DNA of 64,000 nt from Butyrivibrio sp. Its GTDB lineage: Bacteria > Bacillota > Clostridia > Lachnospirales > Lachnospiraceae. The notes below the pieces were generated by a model, which was not told where the DNA came from, did not search any database, and worked only from the letters and a program-made list of their open reading frames with translations. This document shows positions 52,492 to 62,327 of this stretch, in pieces. The first letter of the stretch is position 1. Each line of letters starts with the position of its first letter. The stretch is from contig JAFSQI010000054.1 in NCBI GenBank assembly GCA_017446685.1, positions 62,001-126,000 of the forward strand. The letters run 5' to 3'. A program made the translations under genes and the position numbers.

Positions 52492-53985
52492 TCAGTGAGA
52501 AAGAAACTCCAAAACTTTTGTCTTCATATCAGATTTATCTACAACTATATCATGAAGAATCTTTGCTGTTCTGATAGATGAAACCGCCTCAGGTATTTCC
52601 ACACCTGAAACTGCAGAAAGCTCATCTGCAAGTGCGAAATCATCCTTGCTGTCATCGCCCTTACCAAGTGCATTCATGACACTTCTTGTAAATTTGAATG
52701 GACTTGCTGTTGAAGCAATTACCGTAGGAGTCTTATCACCTGTCTCATTTACATATTTGTCATATACAGCACTAGCAACTGCTGTATGTGTATCCATTAA
52801 ATAGCCTGTATTATCAAATACCTTCTTGATTGTCGCAAAGGTTTCTTCCTCAGTAGCATATCCGCCAAAGAAATCTGTAAGCTTTGATCTCATTTCATCT
52901 GTTATATCGTACTTGCCTGTCTCTGAAAGTTTTTTCATGAGTTCTGCATCCTTTTCAGAGCTATCACCTGCAATATGATAAATAAGTCTCTCAAGATTTG
53001 ATGAAATAAGAATATCCATTGAGGGTGATGCAGTAAGCACAAATTCACGGTTTCTGTCATATTCTCCGGTCTTAAAGAAATCAAACAATACCTTATTTGA
53101 ATTGGAAGCACAAATAAGTTTTGCAATCGGAACACCCATTTTCTTTGCATAATATGCAGCAAGTATATTTCCAAAATTACCTGTCGGAACAACTACATTA
53201 ATAGCATCGCCATCTGCAATTCTGTTTTCTTTTATCAGTCTTGTGTATGAATAAACATAATATACAATCTGAGGAACCAGACGACCAATGTTAATTGAAT
53301 TCGCGGAAGAGAACTGGAATCCCTTGGCATCAAGCTCTTTTGCCAGCTCTTTATCTGTAAATATCTTCTTAACTCCGGTCTGGGCATCGTCAAAATTGCC
53401 CTCAATACCGATAACGCAGGTATTAGCTCCTTTCTGAGTAACCATCTGCTGTTCCTGGATAGGGCTTACGCCATGCTTGGGGTAAAAGACAATTATTCTT
53501 GTGCCCGGTACATCTGCAAATCCAGCAAGAGCAGCTTTTCCTGTATCACCGCTTGTAGCTGTAAGAATAACGATTTCATTTTTTACATTATTCTTTTTGG
53601 CAGCTGTAGTCATAAGATATGGAAGAATTGAAAGCGCCATATCCTTAAAAGCTATTGTTGCTCCATGATAAAGCTCAAGATAAAAAGATCCTGCCGCCTC
53701 AGATAACGGAGCAATCTCCTCTGTATCAAATTTGGAGTCATAAGCATGAGAAATACAGTATTTTAATTCTTCCTCTGTATAATCGGAAAGAAGCAGCTTC
53801 ATAACTTCATAAGCTACTGACTGATAATCCATCTGAGATATTTCACTCAAAGACTTCTCCAAAGCCGGGATATGATCCGGAACATATAATCCGCCATCGG
53901 GTGCAAGCCCTCTCAAAATAGCTTCTGATGCCTTGATCTGACCCTGTGCACCTCTTGTGCTACTGTATAAAACTTCCTTTGCCAT
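52492..53985 (-). CDS. thrC: threonine synthase
   Basis: A 497-residue PLP enzyme converting O-phosphohomoserine to threonine. It begins VLYSSTRGAQGQIKASEAILRGLAPDGGLYVPDHIP, typical of the long ThrC class shared by E. coli and yeast. The PLP lysine is in YHGATIAFKDMALSIL, and TATSGDTGKAALAGF and VPTGNFGNILAAYYAKKMG form the cofactor site. The length fits this class rather than the short Bacillus type. GAGGAG precedes ATG 53985. It stands alone. A thrH-type enzyme at 62328-62927 could make the substrate phosphohomoserine. Confidence 0.95.
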   Translation of the reverse strand: MAKEVLYSSTRGAQGQIKASEAILRGLAPDGGLYVPDHIPALEKSLSEISQMDYQSVAYEVMKLLLSDYTEEELKYCISHAYDSKFDTEEIAPLSEAAGSFYLELYHGATIAFKDMALSILPYLMTTAAKKNNVKNEIVILTATSGDTGKAALAGFADVPGTRIIVFYPKHGVSPIQEQQMVTQKGANTCVIGIEGNFDDAQTGVKKIFTDKELAKELDAKGFQFSSANSINIGRLVPQIVYYVYSYTRLIKENRIADGDAINVVVPTGNFGNILAAYYAKKMGVPIAKLICASNSNKVLFDFFKTGEYDRNREFVLTASPSMDILISSNLERLIYHIAGDSSEKDAELMKKLSETGKYDITDEMRSKLTDFFGGYATEEETFATIKKVFDNTGYLMDTHTAVASAVYDKYVNETGDKTPTVIASTASPFKFTRSVMNALGKGDDSKDDFALADELSAVSGVEIPEAVSSIRTAKILHDIVVDKSDMKTKVLEFLSH

Positions 53986-54116
53986 TGTTTTACTCCTCTT
54001 TTATTGATAAAATATTATTATCTTAATTCTTATAGAAACAATTTGACTTAGTATACCATAATACACTCAATAATATCCACAAATATTTTAACACTTTGAA
54101 TTATTAAAGCAAGCAC

Positions 54117-54181
54117 GGTTACTATTAAGTTGTCAGCAAAATCATGTTACTCATATATCTTTTAACAACTAAGCAGTAACC
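54117..54181. repeat. palindromic intergenic element upstream of the AP2-like gene
   Basis: GGTTACT (54117-54123) and AGTTGT (54128-54133) recur in inverted form as ACAACT (54165-54170) and AGTAACC (54175-54181). The left side resembles the 12310 element, and the GGTTACT end is shared with 23379. No coding signal. The rest of the gap (53986-54116) is AT-rich with nothing recognised. Confidence 0.5.
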
Positions 54182-54203
54182 CAACACAAATGTGAGGGAA
54201 ATC

Positions 54204-55001
54204 TTGAGTCAGCAAAAATATACAGGAGTCTACAATTCAACTTTAAAAGACGGCACTCTTTCATTCAGAGCGTCAATCACTTTTAATGGAAAACACATAG
54301 CCCTAGGGTCTTTTAATGATGCCAAAAAAGCTTCGTCCGTATATCAAGAGGCTGCAGACGTCCTAAGAAACACTGATTACATGATAGGTTCCTATTCTTC
54401 TTCCATGAATCTTCCTTTTGAAAAATATGTAAGCCTCATAAACTACCGCGATAAAGGAATGTATATAGCAAACCCAATTTACCTTGAAAAAAAATATTTT
54501 TTCTACTATCTTTCTCCACAAAGAGCTTTAAAATTTGATATTGAGGATTTATTCTATTATTCATCTCACAAGATCATGCAAAGAGGATCTCATCTTTTTG
54601 TTGCTGATTATGGCAGCCAGTTGTCCGTGCTGCAGCGCTACGGCATAAAAAGCTATGCAGTTTTAGGACGTGATTATCACTTTGCCAATGATGACTTCAA
54701 CGATTTTCGTTATGAAAACATCATTATTCTCAACAGATACCACGGAGTAAGACAGTTTGCCGAAAAAGGCTTCATAAAATATAAGGCAGTTATCCACCTT
54801 AAAAGCAATTATGTCATCGGTAAATATAATTCTGAAGCAGAAGCTGCAATTGCATACAACAAAGCAGCCGATATACTTATCAAAAACGGAATCAAAAAAA
54901 ATTTTCAGCAAAACTATATAGAGGATATGTCAGCATCACAATATGCCGACATCTATATTAAGCTTAAAATTTCACCCAAAATTTACGAAATAAGAGTTTA
55001 A
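54204..55001 (+). CDS. tandem AP2-like DNA-binding domain protein with decayed HNH-like centre
   Basis: A 265-residue protein. Residues about 3-55 (YTGVYNSTLKDGTLSFRASI, then IALGSFNDAKKASSVYQEAADVLR) have the AP2 fold pattern: three strands and a helix ending in AYxxAA-like text. A second AP2-like unit is near 190-230 (YKAVIHLKSNYVIGKYNSEAEAAIAYNKAADIL). Between them YHFANDDFNDFRYENIIILN resembles the HNH-linked block HxNxxxxDNRxxNL but lacks the catalytic His pair. Such proteins derive from AP2-HNH homing endonucleases. Here a DNA-binding or regulatory role is more likely than cleavage. AGGGAA is spaced for a TTG start at 54204; GTG 54192 is the alternative. Confidence 0.65.
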   Translation: MSQQKYTGVYNSTLKDGTLSFRASITFNGKHIALGSFNDAKKASSVYQEAADVLRNTDYMIGSYSSSMNLPFEKYVSLINYRDKGMYIANPIYLEKKYFFYYLSPQRALKFDIEDLFYYSSHKIMQRGSHLFVADYGSQLSVLQRYGIKSYAVLGRDYHFANDDFNDFRYENIIILNRYHGVRQFAEKGFIKYKAVIHLKSNYVIGKYNSEAEAAIAYNKAADILIKNGIKKNFQQNYIEDMSASQYADIYIKLKISPKIYEIRV

Positions 55002-55107
55002 CCATAACAATAGCTTTTTCATGTTGCATTTTAGCCGTGTTTCCAATATAATACCAAATGTTGCAAAGAATAGTTTTTTCTTTAATATATGTGAGGTCGG
55101 TTTTTAA

Positions 55108-56748
55108 ATGATAAGTGCTAATAATGTAACATTAAGAGTTGGTAAAAAAGCTCTTTTCGAAGATGTAAACATCAAATTCACTCCCGGCAACTGCTACGGA
55201 ATCATCGGAGCAAACGGTGCCGGTAAATCAACATTTCTAAAAATCTTATCCGGTCAGATTGAAACCACTAACGGCGATGTAGTTATCTCCGATGGTGAGC
55301 GTCTCTCTTTCCTTGAGCAGGACCATTTCAAATATGATGACAATGTTGTTCTTGATACTGTAATTGCCGGAAATGCGCGTCTTTTCGAGATTAAAAATGA
55401 AAAAGATGCCATTTATGCTAAAGAAGACTTTACAGACGAAGACGGTATCCGTGCCAGCGAACTTGAGGCTGAATTTGCTGAAATGAACGGCTGGGAAGCT
55501 GAGTCTGACGCAGAAAGCCTTTTGAACGGACTTGGAATCGAGACAGAGTACCACTACAAGCTCATGAAAGATCTTGATGGTGCACAGAAGGTTAAGGTTC
55601 TTTTGGCAAGAGCTCTCTTTGGTAACCCTGATATTCTTCTTTTGGACGAGCCTACCAACCACCTTGATCTTGATGCTATTGCATGGCTTGAGGAGTTCCT
55701 TATCAACTTCGAGAACACAGTTATTGTTGTCTCCCACGACAGATATTTCCTCAATAAAGTTTGTACATACATTGCTGATATTGATTATGGAAAGATTCAG
55801 CTCTATGCTGGTAACTATGACTTCTGGTATGAATCTTCACAGCTTATGATCCGCCAGATGAAGGAAGCCAACAAGAAGAAAGAGGAACAGATCAAAGAAC
55901 TTAAAGAGTTCATCGCCCGTTTCTCAGCTAACGCTAGTAAGTCCAAGCAGGCTACATCAAGAAAGAAGGCTCTTGAAAAGATTGAGCTTGATACTATCAA
56001 GCCTTCAAGCAGAAAATATCCTTATATTGACTTTAGACCAAATCGTGAAATTGGTAATGAAGTTCTTACTGTTGACGGAATTTCCAAGACAATCAACGGT
56101 GAAAAGATACTTGATAATATTTCTTTTGTTGTACAGCGTGAAGACAAGATTGCTTTTGTAGGCGGCAACGAGCTTGCCAAGACTACTCTCTTCCAGATCC
56201 TTACAGGAGAGATGGAGCCGGACGAGGGTACTTACAAATGGGGAGTAACTACTTCTCAGGCATACTTCCCCAAGGACAACACAAAGGAATTTGATAATGA
56301 TTACACCATTACCGAGTGGCTGACAGGCTATTCAGAGATTAAGGATGCTACTTATGTAAGAGGCTTCCTTGGACGTATGCTTTTTGCAGGTGAAGATGGA
56401 GTTAAGAAAGTTAAGGTTTTATCCGGTGGTGAGAAGGTAAGATGTCTTTTATCCAAGATGATGATAAGCGGTGCAAACTGTCTTATCTTTGATGAGCCTA
56501 CCAACCACCTTGATATGGAATCCATCTCCGCTCTCAATGACGGAATGATCAAATTCCCGGGCGTAGAATTATTCGCCTGCCGTGACCATCAGGTAGTACA
56601 GACAACAGCAAACAGAATAATGGAAATCCTTCCTGATGGAAGTCTTGTAGACAAGCGCTCTACTTACGACGAATATCTTGAAAGTGATGAAATGGCAAGA
56701 AAACGTACTGTTTACAATACAGCCATTGACGAAGAGGAAGACGACTGA
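55108..56748 (+). CDS. ABC-F family ATPase (YkpA/YbiT-like)
   Basis: A 546-residue soluble protein with two ABC domains and no membrane part, joined by a charged linker (about 240-300, EANKKKEEQIKELKEFIARFSANASKSKQATSRKKALEKI). Domain 1 has Walker A GANGAGKST, signature DGAQKVKVLLARAL and Walker B ILLLDEPTNHLD. Domain 2 has Walker A GGNELAKTT (Ala where Gly is usual, common in this subgroup), signature LSGGEKVRCLLSK and LIFDEPTNHLD. ABC-F proteins act on ribosomes stalled at particular sequences or by antibiotics. This subgroup is a housekeeping one and not diagnostic of resistance. GAGGTCGG precedes ATG 55108. Confidence 0.93.
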   Translation: MISANNVTLRVGKKALFEDVNIKFTPGNCYGIIGANGAGKSTFLKILSGQIETTNGDVVISDGERLSFLEQDHFKYDDNVVLDTVIAGNARLFEIKNEKDAIYAKEDFTDEDGIRASELEAEFAEMNGWEAESDAESLLNGLGIETEYHYKLMKDLDGAQKVKVLLARALFGNPDILLLDEPTNHLDLDAIAWLEEFLINFENTVIVVSHDRYFLNKVCTYIADIDYGKIQLYAGNYDFWYESSQLMIRQMKEANKKKEEQIKELKEFIARFSANASKSKQATSRKKALEKIELDTIKPSSRKYPYIDFRPNREIGNEVLTVDGISKTINGEKILDNISFVVQREDKIAFVGGNELAKTTLFQILTGEMEPDEGTYKWGVTTSQAYFPKDNTKEFDNDYTITEWLTGYSEIKDATYVRGFLGRMLFAGEDGVKKVKVLSGGEKVRCLLSKMMISGANCLIFDEPTNHLDMESISALNDGMIKFPGVELFACRDHQVVQTTANRIMEILPDGSLVDKRSTYDEYLESDEMARKRTVYNTAIDEEEDD

Positions 56749-56801
56749 TTTTGTTATTTCTGCCCTGTCATTTATTGATATGGGTTTAAATAAATACTAT
56801 T

Positions 56802-56846
56802 GAGTTCGCGAACCTCTTTGCCAAAAGAGAATGTAAGCGCGAACTC
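56802..56846 (+). promoter_or_regulatory. inverted-repeat leader hairpin upstream of purC
   Basis: A perfect 9-base-pair stem GAGTTCGCG (56802-56810) / CGCGAACTC (56838-56846) encloses a second helix CTCTTT/AAAGAG (56814-56819 with 56824-56829). It ends 30 bases before the purC start. It could fold in the mRNA or be a repressor site. No T-run follows, so it is not a terminator. Confidence 0.5.
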
Positions 56847-56875
56847 CATAAATGAAAATTGCGGAGGACAAGAGC

Positions 56876-57748
56876 ATGCAGGAATTTAAGCCAGTAAAAG
56901 AAGGAAAAGTCAGAGAAATCTATGACGTTGGGGAAAACCTTATAATGGTTGCCACAGACCGTATCTCAGCTTTTGATGTTATTCTTAAAAACAAGGTAAC
57001 AAAAAAAGGAACCGTGTTAACACAGATGTCCAGATTTTGGTTTGATTATACCAAGGATATCGTAAACAATCATATGATCAGCGTAGATACTGCTGACATG
57101 CCTGAGTTCTTCAGAACTCCTGATTTTACCGGAAACAGCATGCTTTGCAAAAAGCTTGAAATGATTCCTGTTGAATGTATAGTAAGAGGTTACATTACAG
57201 GAAGCGGTTGGGCAAGCTATAAAGAAAACGGAACTGTTTGCGGAATCAAACTTCCGGAAGGTCTTAAGGAATGTGACAAGCTTCCTGAACCCATCTACAC
57301 TCCCAGCACAAAGGCAGAAATCGGTGACCACGACGAAAATATTGATTTTGAGCGCAGCATCGAAGTTCTTGAAAAGGCATTTCCCGGACACGGACTTGAA
57401 TACGCAACAAAAATCAAGGATTACACAATCGCTCTTTACAAAAAATGTGCTGACTACGCTCTCACTCGCGGCATAATAATCGCCGACACAAAATTTGAGT
57501 TTGGTATCAATGAAAACGGAGAGGTAGTTCTTGCTGATGAAATGCTCACTCCCGACAGCTCAAGATTCTGGCCATTAGACAGCTATGAGCCAGGTAAGAG
57601 TCAGCCATCCTTTGATAAACAGTTTGTTCGTGATTATCTCAAAGCTAATCCTGAATGTGATTATAATCTTCCTCAAGATGTTATTGACAAGACAATCGCT
57701 AAATACCTTGAGGCATACAAGCTTCTTACAGGTTCTGAACTTGCATAA
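56876..57748 (+). CDS. purC: phosphoribosylaminoimidazole-succinocarboxamide synthase
   Basis: A 290-residue SAICAR synthase of the longer type, joining CAIR with aspartate in purine synthesis. Motifs are [27 protein letters not shown] (ATP phosphate loop), the [19 protein letters not shown] block, [19 protein letters not shown] and [33 protein letters not shown]. All catalytic regions appear intact. ATG 56852 is in frame, but GGAGG is at correct spacing for ATG 56876. It stands apart from other pur genes, with a hairpin leader and a terminator. Confidence 0.97.
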   Translation: MQEFKPVKEGKVREIYDVGENLIMVATDRISAFDVILKNKVTKKGTVLTQMSRFWFDYTKDIVNNHMISVDTADMPEFFRTPDFTGNSMLCKKLEMIPVECIVRGYITGSGWASYKENGTVCGIKLPEGLKECDKLPEPIYTPSTKAEIGDHDENIDFERSIEVLEKAFPGHGLEYATKIKDYTIALYKKCADYALTRGIIIADTKFEFGINENGEVVLADEMLTPDSSRFWPLDSYEPGKSQPSFDKQFVRDYLKANPECDYNLPQDVIDKTIAKYLEAYKLLTGSELA

Positions 57749-57751
57749 AAC

Positions 57752-57794
57752 AAAAAGAGTCTCCCGATATTTATTTATCGGAAGGCTCTTTTTT
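57752..57794. terminator. bidirectional terminator between purC and the lipase gene
   Basis: AAAGAG..CCCGATA and TATCGG..CTCTTT arms are followed by TTTT on the plus strand, with an A-run on the other side, serving both converging genes. The stem has a small internal loop. Confidence 0.75.
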
Positions 57795-59421
57795 AATCTT
57801 CATAAAAGCCTGAAGTTCCCGCACTATTATCCTGTGCCTGTTCAAATATCTGTATAATGAGTCTCACAAAACCAAGTAGAATAAGGTAACTGCCAACAGT
57901 AATAGACTTACCGTAATCAAGTCTTGCGGGCATAGCTAAAGAAACCATTCCTATATTTAAGTTTACAACTGCAAGAAGTATCATCCAAAACTTTGCTTTA
58001 GTTGAGATTGTTGCTTTATTCTTTACTACATATCTGACACTGACTACTGCAAGAGTAAAGAAAACAATTGCCATAAGTACATTTGTCCAGGTAGGTATTC
58101 TTTCAATATTAGAAAGAATAAAGACCATAAAGCACATGACAACAATATGAAATATCATACGTCCTCTTTTTATAAAAGGCTTTTCATCTCTCATACCTGC
58201 TTTTAAGAGCATGACTGCATTCCAGGCAGCGGCCACCAATGCAATTGCGCCGCCAAGAACACTGTATACAGCTTCAGGAATAGTCAAAAAGATTACACCC
58301 AAAAACATCAAAAATACATCGATAATACCCTGTCTTGATTTTATGGCATCTATAATCCTTATCTTTTCTATTGATCTCCATAAGGATCCAAAAAACTTTC
58401 CAACGACTATTTTGGTCTTACTCTCAGAATTTGCCCCGGACAAAAGAATAGTTCCAAAATCATGGAATCCGCCTTTTGATATGTCATAAAGCGAAACTGC
58501 ACCGGCAGCCTTCATTGAATCAAATATGTCCTTTGTAAAGGCTCTGCGCTGCTCCATAGTAGCATTACCTATCCAGTCGTCGATAGCCCTGTTATACACA
58601 GAGCTTTCCTCCGTCAGATACATTCTTCTGACAAAATGGTCTCCTTCTACCTTCCAGGTCATTCCGGAATGCTGCAATATTTTATCTGCATCACTTGCAA
58701 CTATCTCATGGGCAACCTTAAGTTCAAAAATCATGCCAACTACGCAAAACGACGGTACAATATGTATGATTCTGTCCTTGATGTTGTAAAACATCTTTTC
58801 ATCAATAAGCTCAGGGCAAAAACCCGGTCCGTCATTGCTGTAGATTCTCTTTATTCTGCCACGTACTATTGACGGAACATGCATTGCAGAATATACAGCC
58901 AGATTACCGCCTTTAGAATGGCCACCAACATAGATATTTCCGGCATATTTCTTTAATATATAATGCAAATATTCTGCAGCAGCTTTCTGAGCATCGATTT
59001 CTTCAAAGCTCATCTGAAAATCAAGTCGCCAATCATCTATATCCATCGTAGTTCCACGAAATGCTACATAATGGCTGCCATCAGGGAGATGAACAGTAAA
59101 TGCTGTAAACATAACATTTCTGTCCTCTCCTTTGACATCAACATAATCAGATAAATATAAACTTCCGAATCTTCTTGATTTTGCCATGTAGTAGAGAACC
59201 CAGTCAAAATCAAGTCTGCCCAGATTTTCGATGCTGTGACTCTTAAAATAGAGTTCGGAAGCATCTGATATCTTTATGCTGCCATCTACGCCTCTATCAG
59301 GTACAATTCCTCCAAAATCATTGTATATGAGCAAAGACAGACCAAGATTGTCAACTTCATTAAAGGTGTTTTTCTTTAACTCAAGATCGCCTCTCCATTT
59401 AATATAATTAATTATATTTGC
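57793..59421 (-). CDS. Mbeg1-like lipase (DUF2974) with C-terminal membrane domain
   Basis: A 542-residue protein. The N-terminal 300 residues form an alpha/beta-hydrolase of the Mbeg1/DUF2974 type: MANIINYIKWRGDLELKKNTFNEVDNLGLSLLIYNDF, VAFRGTTMDIDDWRLDF, and the nucleophile Ser in GGHSKGGNLAVYSA. The C-terminal 170 residues hold about five hydrophobic segments. An esterase or phospholipase tethered to the membrane is likely, acting on the cytosolic side because no signal peptide is seen. TTG 59454 opens the frame, but ATG 59421 has AAGG upstream and starts the conserved region, so it is preferred. A HIT gene follows on the same strand upstream. Confidence 0.85.
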   Translation of the reverse strand, partial: ANIINYIKWRGDLELKKNTFNEVDNLGLSLLIYNDFGGIVPDRGVDGSIKISDASELYFKSHSIENLGRLDFDWVLYYMAKSRRFGSLYLSDYVDVKGEDRNVMFTAFTVHLPDGSHYVAFRGTTMDIDDWRLDFQMSFEEIDAQKAAAEYLHYILKKYAGNIYVGGHSKGGNLAVYSAMHVPSIVRGRIKRIYSNDGPGFCPELIDEKMFYNIKDRIIHIVPSFCVVGMIFELKVAHEIVASDADKILQHSGMTWKVEGDHFVRRMYLTEESSVYNRAIDDWIGNATMEQRRAFTKDIFDSMKAAGAVSLYDISKGGFHDFGTILLSGANSESKTKIVVGKFFGSLWRSIEKIRIIDAIKSRQGIIDVFLMFLGVIFLTIPEAVYSVLGGAIALVAAAWNAVMLLKAGMRDEKPFIKRGRMIFHIVVMCFMVFILSNIERIPTWTNVLMAIVFFTLAVVSVRYVVKNKATISTKAKFWMILLAVVNLNIGMVSLAMPARLDYGKSITVGSYLILLGFVRLIIQIFEQAQDNSAGTSGFYED

Positions 59422-59485
59422 CATAGGCTTAACCTTCGTTAGTGCTTTATCCAATTTCCGCGAATACGTATTTCTAATACTTTAT

Positions 59486-59905
59486 TTATAGACACTTCTT
59501 GATTTTTTCGATCATTTCATCGTATTCTGCATCGCTTAGGAATTTCTTGCCTGGATTCATTTCAAACACACCGCCCCACTCATACTCATCCTTGTATTTA
59601 GGAACGAGATGCATGTGAAGATGACATCCGGTATCGCCATATGCTCCATAATTTACCTTGTCAGGATGAAAAGCCTCATGGATAGCCTTAGCAGCTCTGT
59701 TCACATCTGCAAAAAAAGCATTTCTCTCCTCATCTGAAATATCAACTATTTCACTTACATGATCTTTGTAAGCAACGATACATCTTCCCGGATGGCTTTG
59801 CTCCTTAAACAAAATAAGCTGGCTCACATCAAGATCACAGATCTTAATACCAAATTTTGCAAGTGGTTCCCCACCAACACAATATCCACAATTATTGTCT
59901 ATCAT
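59486..59905 (-). CDS. HIT-family nucleotide hydrolase
   Basis: A 139-residue histidine-triad protein. The catalytic HxHxHxx motif is CHLHMHLVPKY near residues 93-103. The upstream strands contain QSHPGRCIVAYKDHVSEIVDIS. An N-terminal CGYC pair is at residues 6-9. Members hydrolyse AMP conjugates or dinucleoside polyphosphates, and the substrate is not resolvable. GGAGGA precedes ATG 59905. It lies 64 bases upstream of the lipase start, same strand. Confidence 0.93.
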   Translation of the reverse strand: MIDNNCGYCVGGEPLAKFGIKICDLDVSQLILFKEQSHPGRCIVAYKDHVSEIVDISDEERNAFFADVNRAAKAIHEAFHPDKVNYGAYGDTGCHLHMHLVPKYKDEYEWGGVFEMNPGKKFLSDAEYDEMIEKIKKCL

Positions 59906-59924
59906 TTTTTACAGTCCTCCTAAA

Positions 59925-59994
59925 ATAAAAAAATTTACAAAAATGGTGTCAGGATGAAATATAAGTTTTTTCTTAACTATCACATCCTGACACC
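59925..59994 (-). terminator. terminator of the chemoreceptor gene at 60021
   Basis: A perfect 12-base-pair stem (59994-59983 with 59956-59945) with a 26-base loop is followed on the minus strand by ATTTTTGTAAATTTTTTTA. The large loop is unusual, but the T-tract is strong. Confidence 0.85.
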
Positions 59995-60020
59995 TATTAT
60001 CATACCATTAATTCAATGCT

Positions 60021-62066
60021 TTATCCCTTAAAGAACTTCATTTCATCATTAAGTTTTTCTGCGATATCTTTCAAGCTATTTGCCGATCCGGCAAGAGTTG
60101 TAACCGTTGCGGAAAGTTCTTGCATAGAAGCTCCGGTTTCTTCTGAAGATGCAGCATTTTCTTCTGAGATAGCCGAGAGAGCACTCATTGTATCAGCAAC
60201 AGCATTTTTAGATGCTTCGCAGGTATCTGCTCCCTTAGAAATAAGCTGCACACCATCCACTGTATTTCCAATATCCGCAAGCATTCCATTCATAGCCTCA
60301 AGAGTCTCACCAAGAGCAATCTGCTGATCAGAATTGCCCTGCTTCACATCCTCTGCAGCCATAACGGCAGCCTTGGACTGTTCAAGAAGAACATCCATTT
60401 CTTTTCTGATATCATCTGCCATTGCCTTTGAATCTTCCGCCAATTTGCCGATTTCTTCAGCAACAACCGCAAAGCCTTTTCCTGCCTCTCCTGCTCTTGC
60501 AGCCTCAATACTTGCATTAAGCGACAAAAGATTGGTCTGCGTGGCAATAGAAGTAATTCCCTCAACCTTATCACTTATATTATTAACGGCATTCTGAGTT
60601 GCAAGAATAGTCTTTGAAATATCATCAATTTTGTCAGTCATCTCAGATGAAGAACTCTGAAGTGATGAAAGTGACTGACTTGATATCTCTGAAGCTTCTT
60701 TCATCTTTCCTGCGATGTCAGACAATTTTCCTGAAGAAGTCTGAACATCATTAACAGCGTCACTGATTTTTCCAACGTTATCAGAAGCTTCCTGAATTTC
60801 ATCAGCCTGCTGGGTTGCACCCGATGCGATTTCCTGAACTGCATTTGAAACATCCTCGGTAGTCTGCGAAATCTGATTAGCCATATCAGAAAGTTCTTCT
60901 GCTGAAGATCTGACATTTTCAGCAGATGCTTTTATATTTCCTACTATCTTTTCCAATGTATCCATAACAGAGTTTGTTGATCTTGAAATTGCTCCAAATT
61001 CATCTTTTCTGTCTGTATAGCCATCAACTTTTTCAAATCGTCCTTCTGAAAGAATAACAAGTGATTTTCCAACTGCAACTAACGGTTCAGAAAAACTCTT
61101 AGCCATAATAAATGAAATAATAGCGGCAACAATCAATAAAACAATTCCAATTATAATTACGATAATGGCAGATTTATTTGCTTCAGCCATCACTACAGCG
61201 TCCTTTTCAGCTATTGCTATCGTATAACCTGTCACAGGTTCTCTTATCCAGGAAATATATGCTAGTGAACCTGTTGCCATACTTTCATATCTGCCACTCA
61301 TAGCAGAAGAAGTCATAAATTCAGAAGTTGAATGATCTTCCGGCTCATCATCCACACCAATTTCATGCATGGCATGAGCTGCAACTATGCCTGTTTTATC
61401 AGCTATATAACCGTCTTCTACACTTGAAGCCAAAAAATCATGAAGATTCGAAAGATCAAAGCTCCTTTGAATTGTTCCAATAAGTTCGCCTGTCTGATCA
61501 TCAAAAATCGGAACTATTATAATAGTAATTCTGTTTCCGGCAGATTTACTTACAACTATATTTGAAACAGCAATTTTTTTATTGGATATACATTCCTGAA
61601 AATAATCTCTGTCAGCAATATTAGCCAAAGCATTCCTATCTGCTCTTATCAGTTGTTCTCCGCTTGGCAATGAAAGAATTACGCTTACATTTCCATCATT
61701 TATATTTGAATTAATTAAATCCATCTGATTTAATATAACTTCAGTCGGAATTGGCGGTTCAGGATCATTAATAGTATTTAAATATGTTATCGTGCTGGGT
61801 GCTGAAGCAAAAGTCTGAAGTGCGATTATATTCTTTTGTACAATTTCCGAAAACTGCGACTGTACATAATTAGCATTTGCATCAAGCAGCAAAAGTGCAT
61901 CATTCTTTGATTTATTCGTGGAAATAATATAGCTGACCAAACAAGAAATGATGATTGGAACAATTGCAACGCCAAGCAAAATTGCAATTAGCTTAGTCTT
62001 TATGCTATCCTTTGCATTAACATATTTTTTTTCTTCACTTTCTTCTACATTCTTTTTCTTTGCCAT
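60021..62066 (-). CDS. transmembrane methyl-accepting chemotaxis protein
   Basis: A 681-residue chemoreceptor. Transmembrane segment 1 is at about 22-45 ([26 protein letters not shown]), followed by an extracellular Cache-type sensor (about 50-290, with SGKRI-like [25 protein letters not shown] and [11 protein letters not shown]). Transmembrane segment 2 is at about 300-325, then HAMP, and a long methyl-accepting coiled coil with the tip [41 protein letters not shown]. It senses a small molecule outside and signals to CheA. The basic, Lys/Glu-rich cytosolic N-terminus is odd but common in clostridial MCPs. GGAGG sets the start at ATG 62066. Confidence 0.94.
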   Translation of the reverse strand: MAKKKNVEESEEKKYVNAKDSIKTKLIAILLGVAIVPIIISCLVSYIISTNKSKNDALLLLDANANYVQSQFSEIVQKNIIALQTFASAPSTITYLNTINDPEPPIPTEVILNQMDLINSNINDGNVSVILSLPSGEQLIRADRNALANIADRDYFQECISNKKIAVSNIVVSKSAGNRITIIIVPIFDDQTGELIGTIQRSFDLSNLHDFLASSVEDGYIADKTGIVAAHAMHEIGVDDEPEDHSTSEFMTSSAMSGRYESMATGSLAYISWIREPVTGYTIAIAEKDAVVMAEANKSAIIVIIIGIVLLIVAAIISFIMAKSFSEPLVAVGKSLVILSEGRFEKVDGYTDRKDEFGAISRSTNSVMDTLEKIVGNIKASAENVRSSAEELSDMANQISQTTEDVSNAVQEIASGATQQADEIQEASDNVGKISDAVNDVQTSSGKLSDIAGKMKEASEISSQSLSSLQSSSSEMTDKIDDISKTILATQNAVNNISDKVEGITSIATQTNLLSLNASIEAARAGEAGKGFAVVAEEIGKLAEDSKAMADDIRKEMDVLLEQSKAAVMAAEDVKQGNSDQQIALGETLEAMNGMLADIGNTVDGVQLISKGADTCEASKNAVADTMSALSAISEENAASSEETGASMQELSATVTTLAGSANSLKDIAEKLNDEMKFFKG

Positions 62067-62242
62067 AATGTACCTCCGATAATCAGTCGCGAACAATAAT
62101 TGACGTAAATTCGTAATATGATTATACTCTTTTACATGTGGAAATGTTGTATTTTTAATGTTTTTTTATATTTTTTCATTTTTCTTAAGACCTTGCAAAC
62201 ATTCATAAATACTGGTTTTTTTATTAAATCTGCATTTAAAAA

Positions 62243-62301
62243 CAAAAAAAATACCAATATTTGTGCATAATTATGATGCATAAAATATTGGTATTTTTTA
62301 T
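62243..62301. terminator. terminator downstream of thrH
   Basis: AATACCAATATTT (62250-62262) pairs with AAATATTGGTATT (62283-62295), and T-runs follow on both strands. It stops the trpB2-thrH operon on the minus strand. The remaining gap to 62066 has no further feature. Confidence 0.85.
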
Positions 62302-62327
62302 ATTTATTTCAAAGCTTTATTTCAAAT

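Noticed and set aside
55108-56748. An antibiotic-resistance ABC-F protein
   Set aside because: The degenerate first signature and GGNELAKTT second Walker A are those of the housekeeping YkpA/YbiT group, and no resistance context is present.
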